DNA of 64,000 nt from Picochlorum sp. 'celeri' (Eukaryota; Chlorophyta; Trebouxiophyceae). Of this stretch, positions 21,042-31,834 are shown piece after piece. Positions within the stretch are counted from its first letter, which is position 1, and every line of letters begins with the position of its first letter. The notes beneath the pieces were generated by a model, which was not told the origin of the DNA, made no database searches, and saw only the letters and a program-made list of their open reading frames with translations. The position numbers and the translations under genes are program-made. Location of the stretch: NCBI GenBank assembly GCA_010909725.1, contig JAACMV010000002.1:806001-870000 (forward strand), given 5' to 3'.

Positions 21042-21761
21042 CTACGTATGCGATTGTGTTTTGGGATTTTCTTTCTTCTTCACAGAATCCATCGCATGAA
21101 GGATCATCCTGTCATAATTACACTGCAGAGTGGAGCGGCTGCTGTGTTCTGGGTGTGTCACTCCATCTGTACCTCTGGTGCATTCCTTCTCCTCGTCATC
21201 ATCATCGGCACCAGTGCATGTACTAATGCAATCATCCCAGTGCGAGTGCGCACCATAGACGCTCTTTTTCGTGGTATGCGATGGCATCATCAGGGTATTC
21301 CTTGATGCAGCATCCTCACCCAACCCATCAATACTCTTCACAGTATACTGTTGCCTCTGCTTCCTCTTCTCCTCCGCCTCAACCTCTTCACTCCTCATTT
21401 CCTCCTCCTCTTTCATCAATCTGTTCCTCCTCGCCGTCATCCTCTTCTCTTCCATCCTCTTTTTCTTCTCCTCCTCCTCCAACTTGAGCTGGTCAACCAC
21501 CTCTGACAATGGACAACGCAGAAACTTTGGCTCCTCATCATCACCATGCACATCATCCCTACATACTATATTATTATTCTGCAAGGTACCAATACGCCCT
21601 TTGGTGTGATGCTGATGCTGTTGACATCCCTTCTCCTCCCACTGAATCCGCTCCATGGCATCCTGTGTCATCTTCACCCGCTCCATCATGGACCCAATAT
21701 CATGTTCCCTTTTCCTCTCTTTCATAATCCTCACCAACCCTTCAGGCTGCTTCTTCCTCAT
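21042..21761 (-). CDS. Orphan charged coiled-coil protein
   Basis: About 239 aa from the first in-frame ATG (21761). The frame is open further upstream to about 21797 (VHYVARRTRYI) and an acceptor-like CAG precedes that, so an earlier exon is likely. The core is a highly charged helix (KLEEEEKKKRMEEKRMTARRNRL). The C-terminus is acidic and His/Thr-rich. No family is recognised. It converges on RPL37 with 56 nt between stops. Confidence 0.5.
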   Translation of the reverse strand: MRKKQPEGLVRIMKERKREHDIGSMMERVKMTQDAMERIQWEEKGCQQHQHHTKGRIGTLQNNNIVCRDDVHGDDEEPKFLRCPLSEVVDQLKLEEEEKKKRMEEKRMTARRNRLMKEEEEMRSEEVEAEEKRKQRQQYTVKSIDGLGEDAASRNTLMMPSHTTKKSVYGAHSHWDDCISTCTGADDDDEEKECTRGTDGVTHPEHSSRSTLQCNYDRMILHAMDSVKKKENPKTQSHT

Positions 21762-22134
21762 TATATATCTCGTACGGCGTGCCACGTAGTGTACCACCCA
21801 ACCTGTCCATCAATCAATATCACACCACCACCTGTATTGCCCCTGGTATGGTTTCTTTCACGTGGGCTACTACTGAATATTTTAATACAATCTATGTATC
21901 AATACATGTACATCTAATACATGTACATCTCCACCGTACCATGTAGTATAAAAAAATTGGCCAGTGCCCCTTGCTGACCAATCATCATGATGCCCATCTC
22001 TCTTCCTGCAAGAGTCAAATGGCCTCATTGTTCTTCTCTTCTCATCGCATCACTGCCGTCTCATGTTTTTTTACAACATTATTGTTTAAAATTTAAAATC
22101 AGAGAAGCAAAAAAAGCACAAAGGATTAGAAAGC
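21762..22134. other. Divergent region, possible unrecognised 5' exon
   Basis: 373 bp between the coiled-coil orphan and the 61-aa membrane protein. It probably contains the missing first exon of the minus-strand orphan. A direct repeat of the TACATGTA core occurs at about 21903-21927. Confidence 0.3.
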
Positions 22135-22456
22135 ATGACAGCGTTGCAGAAATTCGGCACATTTGGAATTTTAACCTGTGGGTTCTACATGGCCATCTCC
22201 AGGGGACTGCATTCCTTCTTTTACGATTTAGATGAAGCGTACGTGTATATATTTCATGAAAAAATCCCTCTCATTCCGCTTTGGAATACAGAAATGGGGC
22301 TTCTGTCTCTTTTTCTCAAAAGACCATGAATATCATTAACAGCACGCCTGATCTTCATCCATGTCCTGGTGCAGGAGACCGAAAAGACTGCAGCAAGTGG
22401 AGATGGATCGACAGATTCAGCAAGCTATGCGCTCTGCAGCACTGAACGAGTCGTGA
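22135..22456 (+). CDS. 61-aa single-pass membrane protein
   Basis: Two short exons, 22135-22238 and 22375-22456; the intron starts GTACGT and ends GCAG. The product begins MTALQKFGTFGILTCGFYMA, with one hydrophobic helix (about residues 8-28) and an amphipathic charged tail (RPKRLQQVEMDRQIQQAMRS). Phase matches across the junction (GC|G, Ala) and both ends are open. The size and one-helix layout resemble accessory subunits of mitochondrial membrane complexes, but I recognise no family. It lies 136 nt upstream of COQ10 on the same strand. Confidence 0.6.
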
Positions 22457-22592
22457 ATAGGTTTTTAATGTTTTAATCAAGATATTTTGGGGGCTTTTTT
22501 TCTTCTTTTTTACAGACATTGTTGTGATTCGGTGGACGCAATGCCATCATTATTCGTAATATTAGTATAGTATGTAAAAAGTTGATGGTAGG

Positions 22593-23375
22593 ATGATGAT
22601 TTTGGCGAGATGTCGTCAACAAAGCGAGGCACTCTGTGTTCTGTCGAGTCGAGTGTCTAGGTTGCAATCCAGTGTCACGGAGCCTTTGTATGGGAGTGTA
22701 TATCGTCACGATGGTGACGATGCGATCTGTGATGGTGCCAGTAGCAGCGGTAGTCGTGGTCGTTGTAGCAGTGGGTTGAACGGTGGTTCCCATGGAATTC
22801 GTCAAGCACTGCAGGGTGGTTCTCTCAGGCAGATGTCTTCGTTTCAGTTGCCAGGGTGGGGGTCTGATGATCGTTCGAAAGGAGGTGATGATGGGGATGG
22901 TGTGTATTATCATGAGCGCAAGCTGCTCATGGGGGTGTCTCGAGAGGACATGTATTCTGTTGTTACAAATGTGGATGAGTACGAGTTTTTTGTTCCTTGG
23001 TGTCAAAAATCTGTTGTGAAGAAGAAGAATGATGGATACATGGAAGCGGAACTTGAAGTGGGTTTTCAGATGTTTGTGGAGCGGTATGTGAGCAAGATTC
23101 AGTTTGATTTTCCTCATCAGGTTCGGGCACAGACTGGTGATTCAAGTCTTTTTTCTCATTTGGATAGTTGCTGGAAACTAGAGCCTGGTCCGACGAAAAA
23201 GTCTGTATGGGTGGATTTTGAGATTGACTTTGCGTTCAAATCAGCATTGTATAGGCAGGTGGCAAATGTATTTCTGGATGAGGTGGTGAAGAAGATGATG
23301 GGGGCGTTTGAGGAGCGGTGTCGGGAGAAATTCGGAACGACAATGCGGCATCGTCAACATGAGAGAAATGTATAA
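22593..23375 (+). CDS. Coenzyme Q-binding START-domain protein COQ10, mitochondrial
   Basis: Single exon, 260 aa. After about 100 residues of presequence and Gly/Ser-rich linker, the COQ10/RatA START-like fold is clear: YSVVTNVDEYEFFVPWCQKS, the ERYVSKIQFDFP strand, and the final helix VFLDEVVKKMMGAFEERC. COQ10 binds ubiquinone and is needed for its function in respiration. Length and presequence fit a mitochondrial protein. Its stop codon is one nucleotide from the stop codon of the convergent branching enzyme gene. Confidence 0.93.
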   Translation: MMILARCRQQSEALCVLSSRVSRLQSSVTEPLYGSVYRHDGDDAICDGASSSGSRGRCSSGLNGGSHGIRQALQGGSLRQMSSFQLPGWGSDDRSKGGDDGDGVYYHERKLLMGVSREDMYSVVTNVDEYEFFVPWCQKSVVKKKNDGYMEAELEVGFQMFVERYVSKIQFDFPHQVRAQTGDSSLFSHLDSCWKLEPGPTKKSVWVDFEIDFAFKSALYRQVANVFLDEVVKKMMGAFEERCREKFGTTMRHRQHERNV

Positions 23376-23376
23376 T

Positions 23377-25772
23377 TTATTCGTCATCAGATTTTTTATA
23401 TACGACAGCAGTCCTGCTGGGAGCCAATACTTGCATGGACTGGTCTCTATCGCAATAGTCTCCTGGTTCTGTAAAATGATCAACATCGTGGCCTACTCGA
23501 CCCATGCCCCCGACGTGCAGGGCATCGCTGTCCAAAATTACTCTGTATTTTCCTGGTTCGGGGACAGGTATACGCAACCCTTCGAATGTTTCGCATGGGT
23601 TGAAATTGAATACAAAGAGGAGTTGCCCTCTCTCTGCTACAATGACCTGTCGTTCGTTGTCAATCATCGTCACCCATTGGATTGGGGAGGCGATGAACGG
23701 GTATTTTGAATCCATTTTGAGGCAGTCCTTATCCCATGCATTGAGATGAGAATATCTCAGGTGGCCAGAGTCAACAAGGTCCCATTGCCTGCGGCAATGC
23801 TTGTAGCTCCAATCATTTCCCTCTCTTGGGAAATCTATCCATTCTGGATGCCCGAACTCATTGCCCATAAAGTTTAGGTATGCTTCTCCTCCTAGAGCCA
23901 TGGTGATCAGGCGGATCATTTTGTGGAGAGCAATGCCACGGGCAATGACATCAGAGGCTGGTTGAAGTGAACTCATGCCATCATACATCTCGGCTCCCAT
24001 AAGACGGAAGGCGATGGTTTGGTCCCCGACAAGCGCTTGATCATGCGATTCAGCGTATCCTACGGTCTTTTCAGTGTATCGTCGATTGCACAGGGTTGAT
24101 ACGAGTTCTGACATGCTCCAATCTTCATCACGGACATGCTTTAGCATTTTGATCCAAAAGTCTGGTAATCCCATGCCAAGGCGGTAGTCAAATCCAACAC
24201 CTCCTTCTGATACTTTACGACAGAGTCCTGGCATGCCTGACACATCTTCTGCAATGGTAATGGCCGATGGAACTAGTTCATGAGTGAGTTTGTTTGCCAG
24301 CATGAGGTAGACAATGGCATCAATGTTGGTTGACATGGAGAAATATTCATTGTAATCTCCTGAGAATCCGACATCGATACCATGATGGTGGTATAACATT
24401 GAAGAGACGCCATCAAAGCGGAAGCCATCAAAATTGTACTCGTCCAACCAAAATCTGACATTGGATAAGAGATATCTGAGGGTTTCATAACACCCATAGT
24501 CCAACAATTTCGAATCCCATTGTCTATGGTATCCCGCGTCTCCTTGAAGGAAATAATTTTGCCCCAGTCCTTGTCCTACATCGAACCCTGCCAGACCGTC
24601 GTCTGCATTGCTGGAGATATGGGAGTGGACAATATCCAAGAGCACATGGATGCCATGTTTGTGAGCTGTGTCAACAAGGTACTTTAGATCTTCCGGAGTT
24701 CCTGATCGTGAACTGACAGCAAATGGATTTGTGATATGATAACCAAAAGATGCATAGTAGGCGTGCTCTTGAATGGCCATCAGCTGTACGGCATTGTACC
24801 CGAGATCCTTGATTCGAGGAATCACCTTGTCTGCAAAGTACCGGTAGGATGCCACCTCTTCCTTGTCCGAGGACATGCCAACATGAGACTCATATATTCT
24901 CAATGATTCATTCTTCTCGAATGTCGGCCGTGGATATTTCCACGTAGAATACTTTTCTTCATCTGGTGGGTTCCAAAAGATTCCATCATACTTGGCACCC
25001 ATCTTTCCAGGCTCCACTGTTGCCCACGTAATCCATGCTGGAATCCTGTCCAACCACCAGCCACCTGGATGCTGCAATCTGATTTTCACTCTACTTTTAT
25101 GTGGAATCGCTGGTTTCCCATCCACTGCAATCATCCCAAAAAAAATCAGCCCAAATAATGTTGGTTGTGAGACATGCCTCTCACACAACAAGAATACATG
25201 TGTAGTCACATACCATCAGGAATCTCGACACTCCACACACCAAAATCATCCCTCGTCATGGTCATACCATTCCAACCATTAAAATCTCCAATCAATTCGG
25301 CAGCCAGCGCACCAGGTGCCCACTCTCTATAGAGAGTGCATCCATCCCCCCTTGTGAATCCAAACCTCTCAAATCCCTTTGAAAACTTCTCCAAACTGTC
25401 TTCATACACTTCAATACTCATCAGAGTCTTTTTATATTGCTCCAACCTAAAATCGAAATGCTCTGCATACTCGGCCATTTGAGTATCAGACTCGAACAAC
25501 TTCCTTGGATCAGGGAAATGGGAGTGTGTACTGCCAGATCCTGCCACAGGTGTTGAAGAATGAGCCTGAATCCCATCCCTGCCGCATGGCATCATCATAT
25601 GATGACGATGGTGCCCCCTCCTACCTCTCTGCACTGAGATCGATCTATCCCAAGACGATCGACGACGTGTGCTGTCTCTCGAACAGAATAACACTGCAGC
25701 TGGCCTAGTGTGATTCTGACAGAATGTGAACAATTGAACTCTGTTCTGAACCTCAACAAACCCTCCCGGCAT
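23377..25772 (-). CDS. Starch/glycogen branching enzyme (GH13)
   Basis: Two exons, 25214-25772 and 23377-25124 (768 aa); donor GTATGT. The N-terminus is Arg/Ser-rich (candidate transit peptide), then a CBM48 module (YREWAPGALAAELIGDFNGWN), then the GH13 barrel. Catalytic residues are visible: nucleophile Asp in GFRFDGVSSMLYHHHG (about residue 424), acid/base Glu in AITIAEDVSG (about 479), and the transition-state Asp in YAESHDQALVGD. It makes alpha-1,6 branches in starch. The start used is MPGGFVEV at 25772; a later in-frame MMMP is an alternative, and the open frame extends upstream without an ATG. The C-terminal beta domain is complete. Confidence 0.95.
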
Positions 25773-25986
25773 TATGTGTACCCAATAAATATAATATGTA
25801 TCAATTATAGTATCATATGAATCAATCAGATTTTCATACAAGCCACAGCATGTGGTATCGTTGAGTTTTGTGGGTTCACTGAAACTCCGTAATAAGATGC
25901 TTTAAAGACGAACGAACTCATCATCCATGATGCCTCCTGAGTGACGATACATTCAGCTGATTCTCATTCCAGTATCACAATCGATC

Positions 25987-27054
25987 ATGTCTCGTTTCGT
26001 TGTGACCCCCAAACCAGCCATGGGACGATGTGACCACCATGCTGTGCTTTCCACATGTCCTGGAGCTCCATGGAGCAACGTCCAAATAGACAATGTATGC
26101 AGTCTGTGGAAAGGATATGGTCATGTATATCACATTGAAGCAAATGATTGTGACAATGTGCGTCGCCATGTCATTATCAAGCATGTTGACATTCCTACAA
26201 CCTCAGCTTCAGTTGAATCATTGTCTGAGGATCATTTGAGAAAGGTACATTCATATGCCGTTGAATCCGTGTTTTATAAGGAGTTGTCAGGGTCTCTGAT
26301 TCAATCTGGGGTGAATGTTCCCCGCATGTATCATGTGGAAGGAGAGATTGGACGGCAAGGTGGGACAATGAGCATTGCCATGAGTGATCTGCAAGACCTT
26401 GGTCCATATTATCAACGGAAAGCGAATGTGTTGGATATGGAAGAGGGGAAAGCGTTACTCGAGTGGTTGGCTCGGTTCCATGCTGTGAACTGGAAAGCTG
26501 CACCGATCGAAGGAGGGACGATGGGACTGTGGAATGAGGGTTCTTTTTGGCAGTTGGGATCTCGTACAACAGAATTCGGGCAAATAGAGGATGACTGGCG
26601 GATACTGCACGAGGTTGGAGAGTACGTCCATGACCAATTGCAGCATAGCTCCTTTAGAACCGTGATACATGGCGATGCCAAGTCGGCGAATTTCTTCTTT
26701 TATGAGACTGGTGGTGGTGAAGAGAGAGGCTTGAGCATTGCAGGATATGATTTTCAATACTGCGGTTTTGCAGACGGCATGCGCGACGTAGCATATGTTC
26801 TTTGCTGTAGTATACGGCCAGAGCTTGTCGACATGCATGAGAAAACACTGTTGATGCACTATCACCAAGCATTATTGGCTCATCTTGAACAACATCATGC
26901 CAATGAGTATACATATGATGAACTCCAGAAACACTTTGATCTCTGTGTTGTGGATCTTGCACGATTCATGTCTGGCTCTCGATGGTGGGGAAACATAGAC
27001 TATATTCACAGAAAAACAAAAGAATGGATATCATGTCACAACAGTTGGATCTGA
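25987..27054 (+). CDS. CHK/APH-like small-molecule kinase of unknown substrate
   Basis: Single exon, 355 aa. The fold is that of aminoglycoside/choline-type kinases: catalytic-loop HGDAKSANFFF (His228, Asp230) and metal-binding GYDFQYCGFADGMRDVAYVL. The ATP-binding Lys is probably in RRHVIIKHVD. Related eukaryotic families phosphorylate choline, ecdysteroids or unknown metabolites; substrate cannot be inferred. Its stop codon directly abuts the stop codon of the convergent permease gene, with no base between. Confidence 0.8.
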   Translation: MSRFVVTPKPAMGRCDHHAVLSTCPGAPWSNVQIDNVCSLWKGYGHVYHIEANDCDNVRRHVIIKHVDIPTTSASVESLSEDHLRKVHSYAVESVFYKELSGSLIQSGVNVPRMYHVEGEIGRQGGTMSIAMSDLQDLGPYYQRKANVLDMEEGKALLEWLARFHAVNWKAAPIEGGTMGLWNEGSFWQLGSRTTEFGQIEDDWRILHEVGEYVHDQLQHSSFRTVIHGDAKSANFFFYETGGGEERGLSIAGYDFQYCGFADGMRDVAYVLCCSIRPELVDMHEKTLLMHYHQALLAHLEQHHANEYTYDELQKHFDLCVVDLARFMSGSRWWGNIDYIHRKTKEWISCHNSWI

Positions 27055-28652
27055 TTACGATAAAAAGAGGGTTTTAACGACTCCCACGACACTCATGATG
27101 ACACCCAGGACGACGCAAACACCTCCCAAAATATTATCCTTCATTCCAGAGCCATGGACACTCAAGATGAGAGCGCCTGGTAAAATATATGAGACGTAGA
27201 CGGCAGCTGTGGCACCTGTCAAGCTCATTGCTTTCCACACATTGGGGAACAAAATGGACACCAGGTATTCAACAAAGACAATCGCGTAACTTTTCCACAG
27301 AAAACCATTTCCTTGGAGCATACGAACTCCGAAAATGAGATTTGTGAGCGTTTCTCTGAGAGCCCAATTCAGCATGGCAAACGTAGACTGCAGCAACATG
27401 AAACACGAATGATGAGGATGACAGATACTAGTATAAATCAGAACAAGATATCATACCATGAGACAAACACAATACGCTAATCTAATTGCAAAACAAAGGA
27501 GAGACGCAGCGACAGGAGAAATGTATTCTTCTACAGCCTCTGGCCGTAAATTGAGAAGAATATTGGCCTCTGTTGAGGACCCGAACAAAAGCACACCAGA
27601 TACAGCCAGAACCGAGAACAACACAGTGCAAATACTCAATGCCCGTCTGATGACCATTGATATACGACGCTCTGTAAACCGCTCCAAATTATTGGCCTGC
27701 ATAGCATTGTAAATTGTTAGTATGTGTCACAATGCTCCATGATTCACATACACGTACCACTGGAAGTAAATTGTAATGACAGACGAAACTCATGGTAATC
27801 ACCGGAAGAATAGATAAAAGAGTAATAACAATCTCCGACACAGTATCGCCCAATAAAGCTTTGTTTGGCAACCAGTTGAAATCTCCCAACTTGCCTTCAA
27901 ATCCAGCAGCACCCGCAAGCAAGGCAACAGATGATACCAAACAACCAGCAACAATCACCGCCACTGTTGACATTGGTCCCAGCATTTTTAAATTACGTAA
28001 CGACACCAAAGGTCCCAAGAATACGACACAAACAATGGCCATCTACAGAACTCATGTGTAGTCAGGACATGCACATAACACACAATAAGAAAGAAAAAAC
28101 ACCTACCACAAACGGTCGAGATACCCACCACACATCCCCACTGTGTATTCCAAATAAATTTGTAATAATACCACTGTAATGCGGTGGTGCTCCCACCAAC
28201 ACATCCCCCATAATGATGAGATAAATAATCATACTCCCACTGTTGTTGGCAATAATGGCAAAGTCCAAAGATCGAGCCCCAACTTTGCCAAACTGTGAGT
28301 TTGCTAGCTCATCATACGTCCAACATTCGGCACTTGTTGCAGCACGAATCAACGCAGACAGTGAAAACATGGCCAATCCGAAAATCACCATGAAAATAGC
28401 CATCCCAGGAATCAGTCCAAGGGCTGCAAACGCTCTGGGAAGGGCAACAATGCCTGCACCCACAATAGTCGCAGCCAATGCAGCAGTAGAATGATTCAAT
28501 CTCACATTTCCATTCGATGGCCCGTTCTGTATCTCCTGTCGATAGTATTCAGCAGCTTCCCCAACAGCGTCCTCATAGTCGCTATCGTCGTAGTTGTAGT
28601 GGTCTTCTGGTTCCAACAAATGGGACTCTACGTCCTTTTTAGATTGCGTCAT
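27055..28652 (-). CDS. Amino acid/auxin permease (AAAP) family transporter
   Basis: Four exons, 28107-28652, 27758-28042, 27457-27696 and 27055-27387 (467 aa); all three introns are phase 0 and 61-69 nt long. An acidic N-terminal tail precedes about eleven helices. The first helix motif is typical: NHSTAALAATIVGAGIVALPRAFAALGLIPG. Other marks are FVCHYNLLPV, with ANNLERFTERR after the next junction. The family imports neutral or other amino acids by proton coupling, at the plasma or vacuolar membrane. It resembles SLC38/AVT-type members by its acidic N-terminus. Confidence 0.9.
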
Positions 28653-28918
28653 TGTATTAAAATATTACATTCTGTATGTCGAAATGGATGGAGGACCAAT
28701 GTGTTGAAACCCTTGCGAATGATTAAAAAAAAACATGGCAAGGCGCCTTGTCATCACAGCCAGCTTGAGCAGGACCCACATATAATGTGGGTTGATTTAC
28801 ATGTTTACACATTCATTTTGCCTCGGTATTGTTTTGGAGACCACCTCAATCATAAACACATATATATACCTGCGAAGAATTGGTTCTTGAATTGAATTAA
28901 AAACAATGTCTGAATGTG

Positions 28919-30514
28919 TTACACATCAATAACCGATCCATCACTGAGGTTGATTCGTTGGTCTTCAAATGGCTTCATGTTGGGTGCCAGGAGACGCGTG
29001 TATCGATCAAAGTACAATACTTGCTTGATCAAGAGGGCAAACTCTCTAGGGAATTTGACGCCATTCTCCTCACCTACGCGGACAATATCAATCAGGAACC
29101 TGTTGACGGCCTCATTGTCTGCTGCTATTGTCGCAGCTGTTGCTCCATCTTCAACAGAGACGATCACTTCTGTATCTATTTGCTGCAGGCTTTCCGCAAG
29201 AATTTTGAGATCTCTTGCGAATTTATCAATATCTACTTCCTTCTCGGCAGCCCCAATGGTCACGAGCGCTTTTGCCATGGTGACATAATCCCCTGTGGTG
29301 GTGGCACGCAGCAAGGCTTCCACAGCCCTCCATGTCGTTTGTGAAATCTTCCCAACGATACCAAAATCAATAAAACCTACCCGTCCGTCGGGAAGTATTA
29401 ATAAATTGCCTGCGTGGACATCCGCATGGAATGATTCTGCTCCGAGCAGAGACCCCAACCATACATTCAGGGCATTGACAAGAACTAGCTCAGAATCCAC
29501 CTTGTTTGATGTTTGTCGAATAGCTTCCAAGTCCACGAGCGGTGCACCATTCAACTTTTCCATCACCATGACTTTTTCAGTACAATATTGTTTATATAAA
29601 TCTGGGCAGGTGGCGATCCCGCGGAGACCATTCGTGTCTAAATATCGTGCAAACTGCTCTACATGCATGGCCTCCTTCCGAAAGTCTACTTCATCCATCA
29701 TTGACGATCGAATATCACCAACGATATCCGCCAACGATATGCGAGACAGATCTGGCGACAATATCTCTAAAAACTTGGACGCAATATACAAAAAGTTCAA
29801 ATCTGTAATCAGCGTGTCCTCCACACCAGGCTTGCACACCTTGATTACCACCTCCTTTCCACTTCCCCGAAGCACAGCTGCATGCACTTGCGCGATTGAT
29901 GCCGTCGCAAGAGGTTCAGGATCAACTGACTCAAAAATATCTTCCACCGGAACGCCCAACTCCTTCTCAATAATCTTCCGTATCGTCGTAAATGGCACTG
30001 GGGGAGTTTCATCCAAACACTTTTGAAACTCCATCACATACTCTTCTGGAAATATCGTCGGAGATGAGGCGATGAATTGCCCCAATTTAATATACGTCGC
30101 CCCCAGCTTTTCAAAGAGTTTCCGTAAGATGACCTCGGGGCGATCCGCTGTCTGAGTGCGCTGCAATCGTTCCAATTGCTCCCTTCCAACAGAGATGAAA
30201 GCCTGAGCAGCCTGGGCACCTCGGCGAAGCCCTTGAGGTCCACTCTGAATCGCCAGACTCAATGCCTCTTGCGACAGTTTTTGAAGCTCCATAATCTGTT
30301 TACTGATTCTCTCGAAATCCGCCCGACTAGACGTTGACGTCGATCTTGTGGTTGAGGCAGAGGACCCAGCTGATCGACACAGAATCACCGCAGAATGCCC
30401 TTGTTGGAATCCATGCGCCTTTCTCCTATTAATTATGGTATTTTTTGATCGAACAAGGGCAGCAGGACTGCTATACTGCGACAGACGACGCAACAGCAAG
30501 GTACTTCTGGCCAT
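28919..30514 (-). CDS. ABC1/UbiB-family atypical kinase (ABC1K), organellar
   Basis: Single exon, 531 aa. The N-terminal 60 residues are an Arg/Ser-rich presequence. Family motifs: KLGQ (143-146) in ATYIKLGQFIASSP, the Ala-rich loop TASIAQVH, Lys225 in VVIKVCKPG, catalytic ESFHADVHAGNLL and metal-binding GFIDFGIVG. These proteins act in quinone and prenyl-lipid metabolism in mitochondria and plastids. I cannot say which organelle. 266 nt separate it from the permease start on the same strand. Confidence 0.93.
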   Translation of the reverse strand: MARSTLLLRRLSQYSSPAALVRSKNTIINRRKAHGFQQGHSAVILCRSAGSSASTTRSTSTSSRADFERISKQIMELQKLSQEALSLAIQSGPQGLRRGAQAAQAFISVGREQLERLQRTQTADRPEVILRKLFEKLGATYIKLGQFIASSPTIFPEEYVMEFQKCLDETPPVPFTTIRKIIEKELGVPVEDIFESVDPEPLATASIAQVHAAVLRGSGKEVVIKVCKPGVEDTLITDLNFLYIASKFLEILSPDLSRISLADIVGDIRSSMMDEVDFRKEAMHVEQFARYLDTNGLRGIATCPDLYKQYCTEKVMVMEKLNGAPLVDLEAIRQTSNKVDSELVLVNALNVWLGSLLGAESFHADVHAGNLLILPDGRVGFIDFGIVGKISQTTWRAVEALLRATTTGDYVTMAKALVTIGAAEKEVDIDKFARDLKILAESLQQIDTEVIVSVEDGATAATIAADNEAVNRFLIDIVRVGEENGVKFPREFALLIKQVLYFDRYTRLLAPNMKPFEDQRINLSDGSVIDV

Positions 30515-30689
30515 GATTCTTTTCTCCTTCTTCTTCTGGAAGTATTCGCGTAATAATACTCTAGGGAAAACAGTAAATAATAATAATAATTACCAGTAGT
30601 TCTTTCGTCTACCCTTCTTACAATTATTACGAATAATTAAGAAATACCCAGAGCATACGACTGACGGAATCAACATTCAATTCCTGTAC

Positions 30690-31405
30690 CTAGACCGTAT
30701 ATCTTTCCTTGGCCCTCTTATCAGCTCGCTTTGCATCGGCATGCACTAAATATCCCAACCTGGCATTTTCTGGCATCCCAAAAATTTCCTTGAGCTGCTT
30801 TCCGATGCTAATCTGCGCAGCCTCATTGCTGGCTGTCTTTGTCCATACAGCAATTCTGTTGTTCTTTGGTCTGACATTCACAACAATACCACAAATCTCA
30901 TCCCCCTCATCGAATTGCTCCCCAATGCATGCCAACACAGCATGAAGCCAATTTGTATCCAAAAGCTGCGAATTACCCTTTGGCAAAATCGCCGTCCACT
31001 TGCCTCCATGCTCACAGGCAGGGTCTTCCCACTTTGGCTCCACCCCTTCCTTGAACAAATGCAGGTCACTCATGTTGGCCAATCTACTCGGAGGAATGAT
31101 ATTATTATACAAGCACCAAAAGTCCTCTACAGTGTCAAATGTATAGACAGCTCTGAGCGTCTGCCCCCACTGGGACTGGGACTGCTTCTGCTTTCCATCT
31201 GGATTGTCAAACCACAGGGTCCACTTGCACTCCAGAGGGTGCTTCTCAGAGAAATCTGGTTCACCTATACAAATAAAGTATTCATAATGTTAGAATATAC
31301 GACACAGGCGTCAATTCGAAGAAACCACAATGCAGCCGACCAACCTTGAGCAGACTCTTCCACTGGTGCTTCAGCCACGGGCTTTGCTGCTTCAGTAGCT
31401 GACAT
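30690..31405 (-). CDS. Translation initiation factor eIF4E
   Basis: Two exons, 31345-31405 and 30690-31264 (211 aa); donor GTTGGT. The cap-sandwich tryptophans are present: Trp53 (SQWGQTL) and Trp99 followed by Glu100 (EPKWED); Trp161 (RIAVWTK) is the phosphate-side residue. The binding surface for eIF4G/4E-BP is the VEDFWCLYN helix. It binds the mRNA 5' cap in the cytosol. The Ala/Glu-rich first exon is variable in the family. On the complementary strand a TGTAA motif lies about 68 nt past the stop. Confidence 0.96.
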
Positions 31406-31834
31406 CTTATGATTCAAGAACAACAAAGTACTGCTATTCTAGTACAATAGTCTCGTTCGTGCGGACGACGAAGACGGAATGTCCGAGTGACACGTCGCGA
31501 CGTTCTTCTCCCTTCTCACGCGTTGATGCTCGATTCTGTGTAGTAGAAATACGATGATAAATGTTTGGATTATTTTAAACACCTCCGTGGGATGTGGTTG
31601 TGTAGTATTCAAACAGGCCATGGGTGGGCCACCACCGCCACTGATTCTTGCGACGTTGGTATTTCTTTCCCATTGACTAGATCGTCTCATGGGAAGGTAC
31701 CTGGCACAGATGCATGCAGCATGTTGTTTCATCTCATGATGCCCTGCAGGGCTCATCAGTGTACTGATACGACGAGCTTTATAGCTCTAGTACGATGGTT
31801 TCACACGAATATCAAATACATGAAGATGGATTAC
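31406..31834. other. Region between ERG28 and eIF4E, no gene seen
   Basis: 429 bp on the 5' side of eIF4E and the 3' side of ERG28. A minus-strand frame of about 100 codons exists but has no recognisable content. Confidence 0.4.

Noticed and set aside
21560..21600. 37-nt intron in the charged coiled-coil orphan
   Set aside because: Too short, and the frame is open through it.
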